NCBI GenBank assembly: GCA_963702565.1 | Contig: CAVPDE010000020.1 | Span: 107,491-171,490 of the forward strand | Origin: CAVPDE01 sp963702565 | GTDB taxonomy: Bacteria > Desulfobacterota > DSM-4660 > Desulfatiglandales > HGW-15 | Direction: 5' to 3' | DNA: 64,000 nucleotides | Part shown: piece after piece, positions 8,940 to 16,712 of the stretch | Position numbering within the stretch: position 1 is the stretch's first letter | Layout: each line of letters starts with the position of its first letter | Translations under genes and position numbers: made by a program | Notes under the pieces: model-generated | Told to the model about the DNA's origin: nothing | Databases searched by the model: none | What the model saw: only the letters and a program-made list of their open reading frames with translations

Positions 8940-9105
8940 AAATTCGAAATCCGAAGCACGAAACTCGAATCAATATCGAATGCCCCAGATTCAAATGGCC
9001 AAAACGAAGGAGGGGATCTTCTGCTTTGAACATTGGAGCATTCGTATTTTGAATTTGTCTCGGATTTCGGATTTCGTGCCAGCCAGAGGCTGGTAAACTT
9101 CGGAT
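8940..9105. repeat. Dispersed palindromic repeat (GAAATCCGAAGCACGAAA family)
   Basis: The left arm AATTCGAAATCCGAAGCACG, followed by AAACTCGAATC, is matched about 90 bases later by a right arm made of AATTTGTCTCGG, ATTTCGGATTTCGTGCC and CTTCGGATTTG. Between the arms is a unique segment with GACATTGGAGC-like wording. Close relatives lie at 38668-38750 and 43489-43660. No open frame of its own is supported. Confidence 0.7.
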
Positions 9106-9140
9106 TTGAGTGCGGCCACAGGCCGCAATGAGAGGTATCG

Positions 9141-9830
9141 TTGGAAATTAGGGTATTGCCTGATGCCGAAGCGGTTGCCCGGGAGGCTGCCGTTTTCATC
9201 GCTGGGGAGGCTCGGTCAGCCGTGGCCGACCGTGGCCGGTTCGTGGTGGCCTTCAGCGGCGGGCACACCCCGTGGCAAATGTTGCGGGTCCTGGCTGGGG
9301 AAGAAGTGCCTTGGAAGAGTGTGCACGTCGTGCAGGTGGACGAGCGTGTGGCCCCTGCAGGCCACCCTGACCGGAACCTGACCCACTTGCGTGAAAGCCT
9401 CATGAAACATGCCCCGCTGCGGCCCGAGCAAATACATGCCATGCCAGTGGAGGAGAAAGACCTGGAGTCAGCGGCCAGGCGCTATGCATTGACTCTCCGC
9501 GAGATTGCCGGCTCGCCGCCGGTGCTGGATCTCGTCCACTTGGGCCTCGGGCCCGACGGGCACACCGCCTCGCTGGTGCCCGGAGATCTGGTCCTCGATG
9601 TTACCGCCACGGACGCCGCGCTGACAGGGGTCTACCAGGGGAGGCGGCGTATGACCTTAACCTATCCGATCCTCAATCGTTCCCGAACTGTCCTGTGGCT
9701 GGTGACGGGGAGCGATAAGGCGGGCATGCTCGTGCGGCTGCGGGACGGCGATTTGTCGATTCCGGCCGGCCGTGTGCGCCGTGACCATGCGATGGTGTTC
9801 GCCGACCGAGCAGCTGCTCAGAGAGCATGA
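9141..9830 (+). CDS. pgl: 6-phosphogluconolactonase (DevB type)
   Basis: Hydrolyses 6-phosphogluconolactone to 6-phosphogluconate, the step before Gnd. The 229-residue protein has the NagB-like fold motifs of the DevB/Pgl family: VVAFSGGHTPWQMLRVLA, VHVVQVDERVAPAGHPDRNLTHLRESL, and the signature LDLVHLGLGPDGHTASLVPGD. It starts with TTG at 9141, preceded by GAGAGG six bases upstream; no good ATG exists at the N-terminus. The ribosome site lies just beyond the dispersed repeat at 8940-9105, so the repeat sits between gnd and pgl. Normal length, no break. Confidence 0.92.
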   Translation: MEIRVLPDAEAVAREAAVFIAGEARSAVADRGRFVVAFSGGHTPWQMLRVLAGEEVPWKSVHVVQVDERVAPAGHPDRNLTHLRESLMKHAPLRPEQIHAMPVEEKDLESAARRYALTLREIAGSPPVLDLVHLGLGPDGHTASLVPGDLVLDVTATDAALTGVYQGRRRMTLTYPILNRSRTVLWLVTGSDKAGMLVRLRDGDLSIPAGRVRRDHAMVFADRAAAQRA

Positions 9831-9860
9831 AAAAATGAAGGCCCAATTGCAGGGTATGCC

Positions 9861-12146
9861 GTGTCAACGATGGAGTTCATGATGCGAATCGCTCGCCGAA
9901 TCAGACGGATAGCCTTTTGTCCTGCCTTTTTTTTGTTCATCCTGCTCGCTTGCGGGCCTGGTATCGGACTGGGGCGTGCCCAGACCCAGGCTCAGGTTGA
10001 TCTCGCTTCCAAAAGAGTCTTGATTTTGCACTCCTTTGCGCATGCGCAGCCCGTCTACAAAATCATCGATCAGAGCCTCGAGGATTCGTTTGTCTCCAGC
10101 GGACTTAATTTCAACAACCTGTATTTTGAATACCTGGACCTGGCGCGGAACCCCGGCCAGGAGTATCGAAATGAATTGGTCGATATATTTCGCCAGAAAT
10201 ACCAAAGACGTAAGTTCGATTTGGCTGTCGCCGTGCACCAGCAGTCCCTCGATTTCCTCCTTAAAGAGGGCCAGGACTTTTACCCGGAGGGTCCAATCAT
10301 ATGTATTCTGGGTGATCCCATTGCTCCCGAGCATTCCGATTCAAAACGGCCCCTTATTTATTTTCCTTTCTCGATCGATGCCGTTTCAACGGTAAAGGCA
10401 GTATTCGCCCTTCGACCCGATACCCAAAAGATCGTCGTCATCGCGGGAAGCCTCCCCGTGGACCGGAGATTTCTAGATTTTGTTCAAGGCGAACTGAAAG
10501 CATGGAAAGGGGATCTGGAGGCGGAGTACCTGCCCCCCCTACCCATGGATGAAATTCTGAGGAGACTGGCCGAACTGCCGCCAAGAACAGCTATCCTATA
10601 TACAAACGTCGCCGCGGACAGCACTGGAAAGACCTATATGCCCCGGGATGCTGCCCGAATGATCAGCCGATCCGCCAATGCGCCCGTCTTTGGCCTTTAT
10701 GAAACCCTGGTCGGGGACAATGGCGTGGTCGGGGGCATCATGCTGAATCACCGGCTCGAAGGAGAGAGGGCGGTCCGGGCAGCGGGGGAGATCCTGCGCG
10801 GCATGCTTCCTCAGAAACCCCTTATGATTCTCCAGGCCCCGCTTACTCCGATGTTCGATTGGCAGCAACTGGAACGCTGGGGTCTGAAAGCCTCCGCCCT
10901 TCCCCCGGATGCAATCATTCTGAACAAGCCGGTCTCGTCCTGGGAGCACTACAAGCTTTACATCGTCGTCGGCCTGGCCTTTATCATGGCCCAGTCGTTC
11001 CTGATCGCCGGGTTTTTGGTACAGAAGCGCCGCAAGAGAACGGCCGAGGAGTCGCTGCGGCAGAAAACGGAGGAAATGGATCAGTTCTTCGACCTGTCGC
11101 TGGAGTTGCTGTCTGTTGCGAACACGGACGGCTATTTTCTGCGCCTTAACCCATCCTGGGAAAGAATCCTTGGTCACACCCGGGAAGAACTCATGGCGAA
11201 GCGGTTCTTTGACTTCGTGCACCCAGACGATTTGGACAGAACCCACAAGGCTGTTTCCACTCTGGCATCGCAGCAGAGACCTCTCCATTATGGAAACCGC
11301 TACCGCTGCAAAGACGGCACGTACCGCTGGCTGGAATGGACTGCAGTCCCGGCCGGAACCCTGATCTATGCAGCCGCGCGTGACGTCACAGAACGCCTGA
11401 AGGAAGAGGTCGAGGTTCGGCAGCACAGGGAAGAGCTTGCCCACGTAACCCGGGTCGCCATGATGGGGGAATTGACCACCTCCTTGGCCCACGAGATCAG
11501 CCAACCCCTCACGGCGATTCTAAGCAACGCCGATGCAGCACAGAGATTTCTGTCGCATGCTTCGCCGGACATCAGCGAGGTCCGGCAGATCCTGGAGGAC
11601 ATCATCCGGGACGACAGGCGGGCCAATGATGTGGTTCGGAAGGTCCGGGCTCTTGTGAAGAAGGAAAAGCTCCGTGACGAACCCCTGGATCTGAACGAGG
11701 TGATTCTGGCAGTTGTGGATCTCGTTCGGGCCGACTCCCTTCTCCAGGGTTTGTCCATTGCCACGGATCTGAGCCCGCGTTTGGCGGTGATCCGTGGGGA
11801 CGGCATCCAGCTGCAGCAGGTGATCTTGAACCTGATTTTGAACGGGGCCTCTGCCATGAGGAATTCTCCATCCGGTCAACGCAAAATCATTGTAAGAACC
11901 GCCATGCTGGACACCCGGACCGTGAAGACCTTCGTGACAGATTTCGGGACCGGCATCGACGAAAACCACATTGACCGCCTTTTCGAGCCCTTTTACACAA
12001 CCAAACCCGAGGGTTTGGGCATGGGGCTTTCCATCAGCCAGACGATCATCAAGGCCCATGGTGGGACCATGGAGGCTCGGAACAACCGGGAAGGCGGCGC
12101 CACCTTTGCTTTCACGCTGCCGGCACACCAGGGAGATTCACCGTGA
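9861..12146 (+). CDS. Sensor histidine kinase: periplasmic ABC-substrate-binding-like sensor, PAS, HisKA, HATPase
   Basis: 761 residues if the GTG at 9861 is used; ATGs at 9870, 9879 and 9882 are alternatives. A signal peptide/anchor (about 10-40) leads to a periplasmic domain of about 47-340 that resembles the ABC_sub_bind family (KRVLILHSF, PIICILGDP, APVFGLYETLVGDNG). A membrane helix follows at about 366-387, then a PAS domain at about 405-512 (YRWLEW, AARDVTER). HisKA has its phosphate acceptor at His544 in LAHEISQPLTAILSNADAAQ, a FixL/TodS-type box. HATPase motifs are VILNLILNGASA, FVTDFGTGID and GLGMGLSIS. It overlaps the next gene by four bases. A closely similar sensor domain recurs at 55637. 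The ligand is unknown. Confidence 0.9.
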   Translation: MSTMEFMMRIARRIRRIAFCPAFFLFILLACGPGIGLGRAQTQAQVDLASKRVLILHSFAHAQPVYKIIDQSLEDSFVSSGLNFNNLYFEYLDLARNPGQEYRNELVDIFRQKYQRRKFDLAVAVHQQSLDFLLKEGQDFYPEGPIICILGDPIAPEHSDSKRPLIYFPFSIDAVSTVKAVFALRPDTQKIVVIAGSLPVDRRFLDFVQGELKAWKGDLEAEYLPPLPMDEILRRLAELPPRTAILYTNVAADSTGKTYMPRDAARMISRSANAPVFGLYETLVGDNGVVGGIMLNHRLEGERAVRAAGEILRGMLPQKPLMILQAPLTPMFDWQQLERWGLKASALPPDAIILNKPVSSWEHYKLYIVVGLAFIMAQSFLIAGFLVQKRRKRTAEESLRQKTEEMDQFFDLSLELLSVANTDGYFLRLNPSWERILGHTREELMAKRFFDFVHPDDLDRTHKAVSTLASQQRPLHYGNRYRCKDGTYRWLEWTAVPAGTLIYAAARDVTERLKEEVEVRQHREELAHVTRVAMMGELTTSLAHEISQPLTAILSNADAAQRFLSHASPDISEVRQILEDIIRDDRRANDVVRKVRALVKKEKLRDEPLDLNEVILAVVDLVRADSLLQGLSIATDLSPRLAVIRGDGIQLQQVILNLILNGASAMRNSPSGQRKIIVRTAMLDTRTVKTFVTDFGTGIDENHIDRLFEPFYTTKPEGLGMGLSISQTIIKAHGGTMEARNNREGGATFAFTLPAHQGDSP

Positions 12147-12769
12147 CAGAGGAAAAGCCTGTAGTCTACGTGGTCGACGACGACCCGTCCGTGCGAAAAG
12201 CTCTGGAGCGTCTGCTTCGATCGGCCGGCCATGACGCGAAGACGTTCGCGTCGGCCCTTGAATTCCTGGGTTTCAGCCATCCTGATGCGCCCGGGTGCCT
12301 CGTTCTCGACATCAAGATGCCGAAAGTGAGCGGCCTCGACCTCCAGGGCCTTCTGGCCGAAAAAGGAATTTCCTTTCCTATCATTTTCATCACCGGCCAT
12401 GGGACGGTTCCCGCGAGCGTCAAGGCTCTTAAAGCCGGGGCTATGGATTTCTTACAGAAACCTTTCGAAGACAGGGAACTCCTGGATTCGATATCCGAGG
12501 GGATCGAAAAGCACCGCCGCCTGCGGCAAGAGCAACAGGAAATGAAAGGGCTTCAGGCAAAGATGGACACCCTCACCCCAAGGGAGCGTGAGGTGTTCCG
12601 GTTCGTAGTTACCGGTAAGCTGAACAAGCAGATTGCCTTCGATCTCGGGACTTCGGAAAAGACCATCAAGGTGCACCGCGGCCGCGTGATGGAGAAGATG
12701 GGTGCCCAATCCCTTGCAGAGCTCGTTCGCTTTGCCGAGAAGCTGGGGATCCGTTCTTCGGCGAGCTGA
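12143..12769 (+). CDS. FixJ/NarL family response regulator
   Basis: Partner of the preceding kinase: its GTG start overlaps the kinase stop as GTGA. The 208-residue protein has an N-terminal receiver domain, with acidic pocket VDDDPS near residue 11, phosphorylatable Asp56 in LVLDIKMP, Thr in FITGHG and Lys in FLQKPF. The C-terminal LuxR-type helix-turn-helix runs from about residue 142 (TPREREVFRFVVTGKLNKQIAFDLGTSEKTIKVHRGRVMEKM). The PGCLVLDIKMP and LQKPF patterns are typical of the FixJ/TodT branch. It is expected to activate transcription when phosphorylated; targets are not evident nearby. Confidence 0.93.
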   Translation: MTEEKPVVYVVDDDPSVRKALERLLRSAGHDAKTFASALEFLGFSHPDAPGCLVLDIKMPKVSGLDLQGLLAEKGISFPIIFITGHGTVPASVKALKAGAMDFLQKPFEDRELLDSISEGIEKHRRLRQEQQEMKGLQAKMDTLTPREREVFRFVVTGKLNKQIAFDLGTSEKTIKVHRGRVMEKMGAQSLAELVRFAEKLGIRSSAS

Positions 12770-12830
12770 CTCTCCCTTTGATGTCATGGGCGCTTAGTGA
12801 CAGCAGACGCGTAGCAGGAGTGGAAAGGTT

Positions 12831-12859
12831 TTGACATAAACGGAAATCACTGCTATCTT
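12831..12859 (+). promoter_or_regulatory. Sigma-70 promoter of the BrnT-type toxin operon
   Basis: TTGACA at 12831-12836 and TATCTT at 12854-12859 are separated by 17 bases, and the toxin ATG lies at 12888. This is a near-consensus pair in the short gap after the response regulator. Confidence 0.6.
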
Positions 12860-12887
12860 GGAACACGAATACAATAGGCACACACTC

Positions 12888-13166
12888 ATGAAATATTTCG
12901 ACTGGAATGATGAGAAGAACGAAGTGCTCAAGAAAACGCGGGGCGTGTCCTTCGAACAGGTCGAACTGGCCATAGCATTAGGAGATTTGATCGACCGGGT
13001 AAAACACCCGAATTCGGCAAGATATCCGAACCAGAAAGTTTTTCTTGTGAAGATTGACAACTATATTTATTCAGTTCCCTATGTCGAGGATAACGAAAAA
13101 GTATTCTTGAAAACGATAATCCCGAACCGCAAAGCAACAAAAGAGTACTTAGGAGGCAAAAAGTGA
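12888..13166 (+). CDS. brnT: BrnT family ribonuclease toxin
   Basis: A 92-residue protein with the BrnT pattern: FDWNDEKNEVLKKTRGVSFEQVELAI at the start (the family reads WDEAKNxxNxxKHGVSF) and a C-terminal IIPNRKATKEYL segment. BrnT is a RelE-fold ribonuclease. Start at 12888 is chosen because the conserved FDWN begins two residues later; an upstream in-frame start adds ten residues without similarity. The stop overlaps the next gene as GTGA, the usual toxin-then-antitoxin order for BrnTA. A promoter is visible at 12831-12859. Confidence 0.85.
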   Translation: MKYFDWNDEKNEVLKKTRGVSFEQVELAIALGDLIDRVKHPNSARYPNQKVFLVKIDNYIYSVPYVEDNEKVFLKTIIPNRKATKEYLGGKK

Positions 13167-13441
13167 AAAAGGCAAAATACTTGGATAAGGACGAGATGGA
13201 GTTAGCGAGATCAATTGAAAACGGCGAATGGGTTTCCGATCTCACCAAGAAGGAAAGGAAGCAGTATGAAGAATATGCGCGCTATAGCCTCAACAAACAA
13301 AAACGGATCAACATCCGAATGAACGAGCGAGATTTAAGGAAAATCAGGGCAAAAGCGATCGAAGAAGGCATTCCCTATCAATCCCTTATCGCGATGTTGA
13401 TTCACAAGTACAATGAAGGCAAAGTGTCGATTGATCGATAA
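13163..13441 (+). CDS. Antitoxin of the BrnT-type pair (ribbon-helix-helix)
   Basis: The 92-residue product starts with GTG inside the stop of the toxin gene. It is highly charged. The C-terminal half (KRINIRMNERDLRKIRAKAIEEGIPYQSLIAMLIHKYNEGKV) has the beta-strand plus two helices of a CopG/Arc ribbon-helix-helix DNA-binding domain. The N-terminal half (DEMELARSIENGEWVSDLTKKER) is the common toxin-neutralising arm of this antitoxin type. It differs from the classical BrnA at 50394 and is nearer to the CopG antitoxins that accompany BrnT in many anaerobes. It is likely to repress its own promoter. Confidence 0.82.
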   Translation: MKKAKYLDKDEMELARSIENGEWVSDLTKKERKQYEEYARYSLNKQKRINIRMNERDLRKIRAKAIEEGIPYQSLIAMLIHKYNEGKVSIDR

Positions 13442-13498
13442 GTAACTCAACTGAAAAATCCATGTTCGATTCCTAATGAGAAAATGCGGAGTAAAGGT

Positions 13499-13951
13499 AT
13501 GAAAAGGAGTGAATGCCTTCGTTATGTGACGGCCTGTGCCCTTCTGGCTTTTTGCTTGGCCTGCGGAGCGCCGCAAATCCAGGGTGGACCGGCCGATTCA
13601 GTGAAGACTTGTATCCAGGGAAAGGTCTGGATGAAAAGCCCGATCGATTCAAAGCAGGTTCCCTATGCCGGCGTCAGCGTAAATGCGTGGCATCACGACA
13701 AAGACCTGGCCCTTGCCGAAACCAAAACCGACAGCGGCGGGAACTACTGCGTTGAGGTTCCTGTGGGGAATTTCCGGGTGGACCTCCGAGCCTGGGGTAT
13801 GGAGCGCACAGAAGGGAAAAGCTACATCTGCCAGGGTTCTGTGCAAAATATCGATCCGGGGAAGACTGCGAAGAGGTGTGGAGAGGATTGCTTCAAGACC
13901 GACATCTTGACGCAATGTGAGGAAAGGGCGGATCAGCGAATAGGGCGATAG
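13499..13951 (+). CDS. Exported, probably lipid-anchored protein with carboxypeptidase-regulatory-like domain
   Basis: A 150-residue protein; the ATG at 13499 has GGAG seven bases upstream. The N-terminus has a basic start, a hydrophobic core and a Cys (LLAFCLAC) resembling a lipobox, though the residue at -3 is Cys instead of Leu. The body reads CIQGKVWMKSPIDSKQVPYAGVSVNAWHHDKDLALAETKTDSGGNYCVEVPVGNFRVDLRAWG. This is the pattern of a CarboxypepD_reg-like beta-sandwich (G-V-V...T-D-x-x-G-x-Y...P-x-G-x-Y). Cys residues near both ends may form disulfides. Function unknown; an envelope location is inferred. Confidence 0.7.
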   Translation: MKRSECLRYVTACALLAFCLACGAPQIQGGPADSVKTCIQGKVWMKSPIDSKQVPYAGVSVNAWHHDKDLALAETKTDSGGNYCVEVPVGNFRVDLRAWGMERTEGKSYICQGSVQNIDPGKTAKRCGEDCFKTDILTQCEERADQRIGR

Positions 13952-13983
13952 CATGCCCTGGTGGCTGCCGAAAGGGACTTTCC

Positions 13984-15078
13984 ATGACCGAAATACGACG
14001 CGACATTACCCGGACTTTTCTTGCACTGCTCTTCGTCGGATCTCTGATCGCAACATCGCTCTGGATCCTCCAACCCTTCTTGGGGGCCGCGATCTGGGCG
14101 GTGACCATCGTGGTGGCGACCTGGCCGCTGATGACTTCAATCCAGAGCCGGCTTTGGGGCCGCCGATCGCTGGCCGTGGCCGTGATGACCGTGGTCCTCC
14201 TCTGCGTTCTCGTTGTGCCTCTCTGGCTGGCCATCGGCACCATTGTGTCGAACGCCGACCAGATTGCCGGCTGGGTGAAGTCTCTGTCCACCTTAGAGGT
14301 GCCGCCGCCTCCGGTCTGGCTCGACCGTGTGCCCGTTTTTGGTGATGACCTGGCAGCGGCCTGGCAAAAGGTGGCGGTCGCAGGGGTGCAGGATTTTCTG
14401 AAAAAGCTGGCCCCCTATGGCGCTATCGTCCTCCGCTGGTTCGCCACGGAGGTAGGCGGCTTCGGGGTCCTGGTTCTGCAATTCCTGCTCACCGTCGTGT
14501 TCGCTGCACTCCTTTACGCCAAAGGGGAGCGCGCGGCATCCTGGATTCGGCGGTTTTCGCATCGCTTGGCGGGAGAACAGGGCGAGCATTCGATACGGTT
14601 GGCGGGACAGGCCGTTCGCGGCGTCGCTCTCGGTGTGGTGGTGACCGCCCTGGTCCAGTCGATCCTCGGCGGCATAGGCCTTGCCATCGCCGGAGTTCCT
14701 TTTGCTGCGGTCCTCACGGCCGTCATGTTCATGCTGGCGATCGCCCAGATCGGCGCGGTGCCCGTGCTGGCGCTGGCTGTGGTATGGACCTACTGGAGCG
14801 TCGGCACGGGCTGGGGAACGTTTCTTCTGATCTGGACCGTGGTGGTCGGCGGGATGGACAATGTCCTGCGCCCGTTTCTGATCAAGAAAGGCGCGGATCT
14901 TCCCCTGCTGCTCATTTTTATTGGCGTGGTAGGCGGCCTGATCGCCTTCGGCATCATCGGCCTGTTCGTGGGGCCGGTGGTGCTCGCCGTGGCGCACAAG
15001 CTCCTGACGGCCTGGGTCGATGAGGAAGGGGCTGATGTCGTCCCGACCGGCCAGCAAGAGCCGTCACAAGAAAAGTGA
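13984..15078 (+). CDS. AI-2E family transporter (PerM/YdiK type)
   Basis: The 364-residue membrane protein has the order of this family: two to three N-terminal helices (LLFVGSLIATSLWILQPFLGAAIWAVTIVVATWPLM), a soluble stretch from about 100 to 165, then five helices with the family motifs GVALGVVVTALVQSILGGIGL, GVPFAAVLTAVMFMLAIAQIGAVPV and DNVLRPFLIKKGADLPLLLIFIGVVGGLIAFGIIGLFVGPV. Family members are exporters or antiporters of varied substrates; export of autoinducer-2 was shown only for some. It stands alone between a lipoprotein gene and a convergent CoA-transferase gene. The substrate is not predictable. Confidence 0.9.
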   Translation: MTEIRRDITRTFLALLFVGSLIATSLWILQPFLGAAIWAVTIVVATWPLMTSIQSRLWGRRSLAVAVMTVVLLCVLVVPLWLAIGTIVSNADQIAGWVKSLSTLEVPPPPVWLDRVPVFGDDLAAAWQKVAVAGVQDFLKKLAPYGAIVLRWFATEVGGFGVLVLQFLLTVVFAALLYAKGERAASWIRRFSHRLAGEQGEHSIRLAGQAVRGVALGVVVTALVQSILGGIGLAIAGVPFAAVLTAVMFMLAIAQIGAVPVLALAVVWTYWSVGTGWGTFLLIWTVVVGGMDNVLRPFLIKKGADLPLLLIFIGVVGGLIAFGIIGLFVGPVVLAVAHKLLTAWVDEEGADVVPTGQQEPSQEK

Positions 15079-15141
15079 AGATCCACAGAAGGGACGCACG
15101 GTCAGCTCAGTCCACGCGACCGCTTTGGATTACCTGTCGCT

Positions 15142-16443
15142 TCAACCCATGACGAAGTGCCTGATCCTTGCGAGGGTCTTTCTGAGCTCCGGGCGGAAGT
15201 CGGGATGGGCGATGGAGACGAGCGCCTCTCCCCGCTCCCGCAGCGTCTTCCCGTGCAAATTCACAGCGCCGAACTCGGTCACCACCCAGTGCACATGCCC
15301 CCTGGTCGTCACCACCCCGGCGCCGGGCTTGAGTTCAGGAACGATTCTTGACACCGTCCCTTTGGCGGCTGTGGCCGGAAGGGCGATGACCGGCTTCCCC
15401 CCATTGGAAAGCGCTGCGCCGTGGATGAAGTCCATTTGCCCGCCAATGCCGGAGTAAATCCGGTGCCCGAGCGAATCGGCGCAGACCTGCCCGGTGAGAT
15501 CGATTTCCAATGCTGAATTGATCGCGATCATCTTGTCATTCTGGCGGATGAGGGCCGTGTCGTTCACGCGGTCGGAAGGATGAAATTCCACGGTAGGGTT
15601 GTCGTGAACAAAATCGTACAGGCGCTTGGTGCCATTGACAAAACCGGTTGTTATTCTGTTGGGGTGGATCCTCTTGAAACGGTTTGTGATGACGCCCCTC
15701 TCGACCAGGTCCACTACTCGGTCGGAGAACATCTCCGTGTGCACACCGAGGTCGTGCTTGTCGTTGAGACGGCTTAGCACGGCGTCCGGAATGTTTCCGA
15801 TGCCTGTCTGCAAAGTGGAACCGTCCTCCACGAGGCCGGCGATGATTTCACCGATATGAGCTTCCACATGGGTTTCCGGATCTCCGTGATGCTCGATCAG
15901 CGGGCGGTTGGTATGGATGAATGCCGTAATCCTGTCAAACGGAACAGCCGTGTTGCCGTGGGTGCGGGGCATCTGGTCATTGATCTCGGCAATCAGAAGC
16001 GGGGCAGCGTCCGCCGCAGCTTTGGCAGCGTCAACCGACGTGCCCAGGGTGCAGAGGCCGTGCCGATCCGGAGGAGAGAGTTGAATGATCGCGGCATGCA
16101 AAGGAATAGCCCGAGAGGTGAACAACCTCGGGATGTCCGCAAGAAAGATGGGCATAAAGTCGGCGCGGCCCTCTTCAACGGGCTTGCGCAACGCCGGTCC
16201 CACGAAGAGGGAAGTGGAAAAGAATCGCCCTTCCTGACCGGGATCCGCAAAAGGGATGTCGCCCGAGACGTGGAGGTGGTAGAGGCGGACATCCTCCAAA
16301 TCCCGGCGATTGCTAAGGGCCTTGAGCAGGGGAGTAGGGGTGGCCGCTGCCCCGTGAATGAAGACCTTCATGCCGGACTTGACATGATTCACAGCATCCT
16401 CCGGGCTCACCGCCTTGGCTTTCCAGTCAGGATCAGCTCTCAT
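15142..16443 (-). CDS. Acetyl-CoA hydrolase/transferase family protein (4-hydroxybutyrate or acetate CoA-transferase type)
   Basis: The 433-residue class I CoA-transferase belongs to the 4-hydroxybutyrate/butyryl-CoA:acetate CoA-transferase branch. Visible landmarks are VFIHGAAATPTPLL near the N-terminus, LQTGIGNIPDAVL, LGVHTEMFSDRVVDLVERG (its Glu is the likely thioester-forming catalytic residue), and in the C-terminal half YSGIGGQMDFIHGAALSNGGKPVIALPATA with VVTEFGAVNLHGKTLRERGEALVSIAHPDFR. It would move CoA between acetate and another acyl group, fitting the pta-ackA genes 1.5 kb away. It is transcribed alone and divergent from the antiporter-pta genes; a palindrome lies 150 bases upstream. 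A truncated relative remains at 35972-36090. Confidence 0.9.
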   Translation of the reverse strand: MRADPDWKAKAVSPEDAVNHVKSGMKVFIHGAAATPTPLLKALSNRRDLEDVRLYHLHVSGDIPFADPGQEGRFFSTSLFVGPALRKPVEEGRADFMPIFLADIPRLFTSRAIPLHAAIIQLSPPDRHGLCTLGTSVDAAKAAADAAPLLIAEINDQMPRTHGNTAVPFDRITAFIHTNRPLIEHHGDPETHVEAHIGEIIAGLVEDGSTLQTGIGNIPDAVLSRLNDKHDLGVHTEMFSDRVVDLVERGVITNRFKRIHPNRITTGFVNGTKRLYDFVHDNPTVEFHPSDRVNDTALIRQNDKMIAINSALEIDLTGQVCADSLGHRIYSGIGGQMDFIHGAALSNGGKPVIALPATAAKGTVSRIVPELKPGAGVVTTRGHVHWVVTEFGAVNLHGKTLRERGEALVSIAHPDFRPELRKTLARIRHFVMG

Positions 16444-16591
16444 CGTGCAGTCTCCTCCCTCTCAGCAAGAACGCTGGGATCTATTCGTGATGGGTGAGGT
16501 GATACGACCGGGACTCGAATGGGCTGAAGTATAAGGAAGAGGCCTTTCGGGTGTCAAGGGGCAAACCCGACACTCAGCAGCCTGGCCATCT

Positions 16592-16611
16592 TATTGGACC
16601 AAAGTCCAATA
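16592..16611. promoter_or_regulatory. 20-bp palindrome TATTGGAC-CAAA-GTCCAATA, copy 1
   Basis: A perfect inverted repeat with 8-bp arms and CAAA spacer lies in the divergent gap between the CoA-transferase and antiporter genes. It is followed by TCTTTTC and a TTCAACTCCC stretch, which are also partly shared by copies at 36103 and 48032. It could be an operator, a small terminator-like hairpin, or part of a dispersed repeat. Confidence 0.6.
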
Positions 16612-16712
16612 TCTTTTCTCGTTCAACTCCCGTAACTTGCCCCTCGCGGAGTCCAGTATTTCCTGTCCCGGCAGAGGGGGAGAAGAGAAATGGGCACAGT
16701 GAGGGTTAAACT

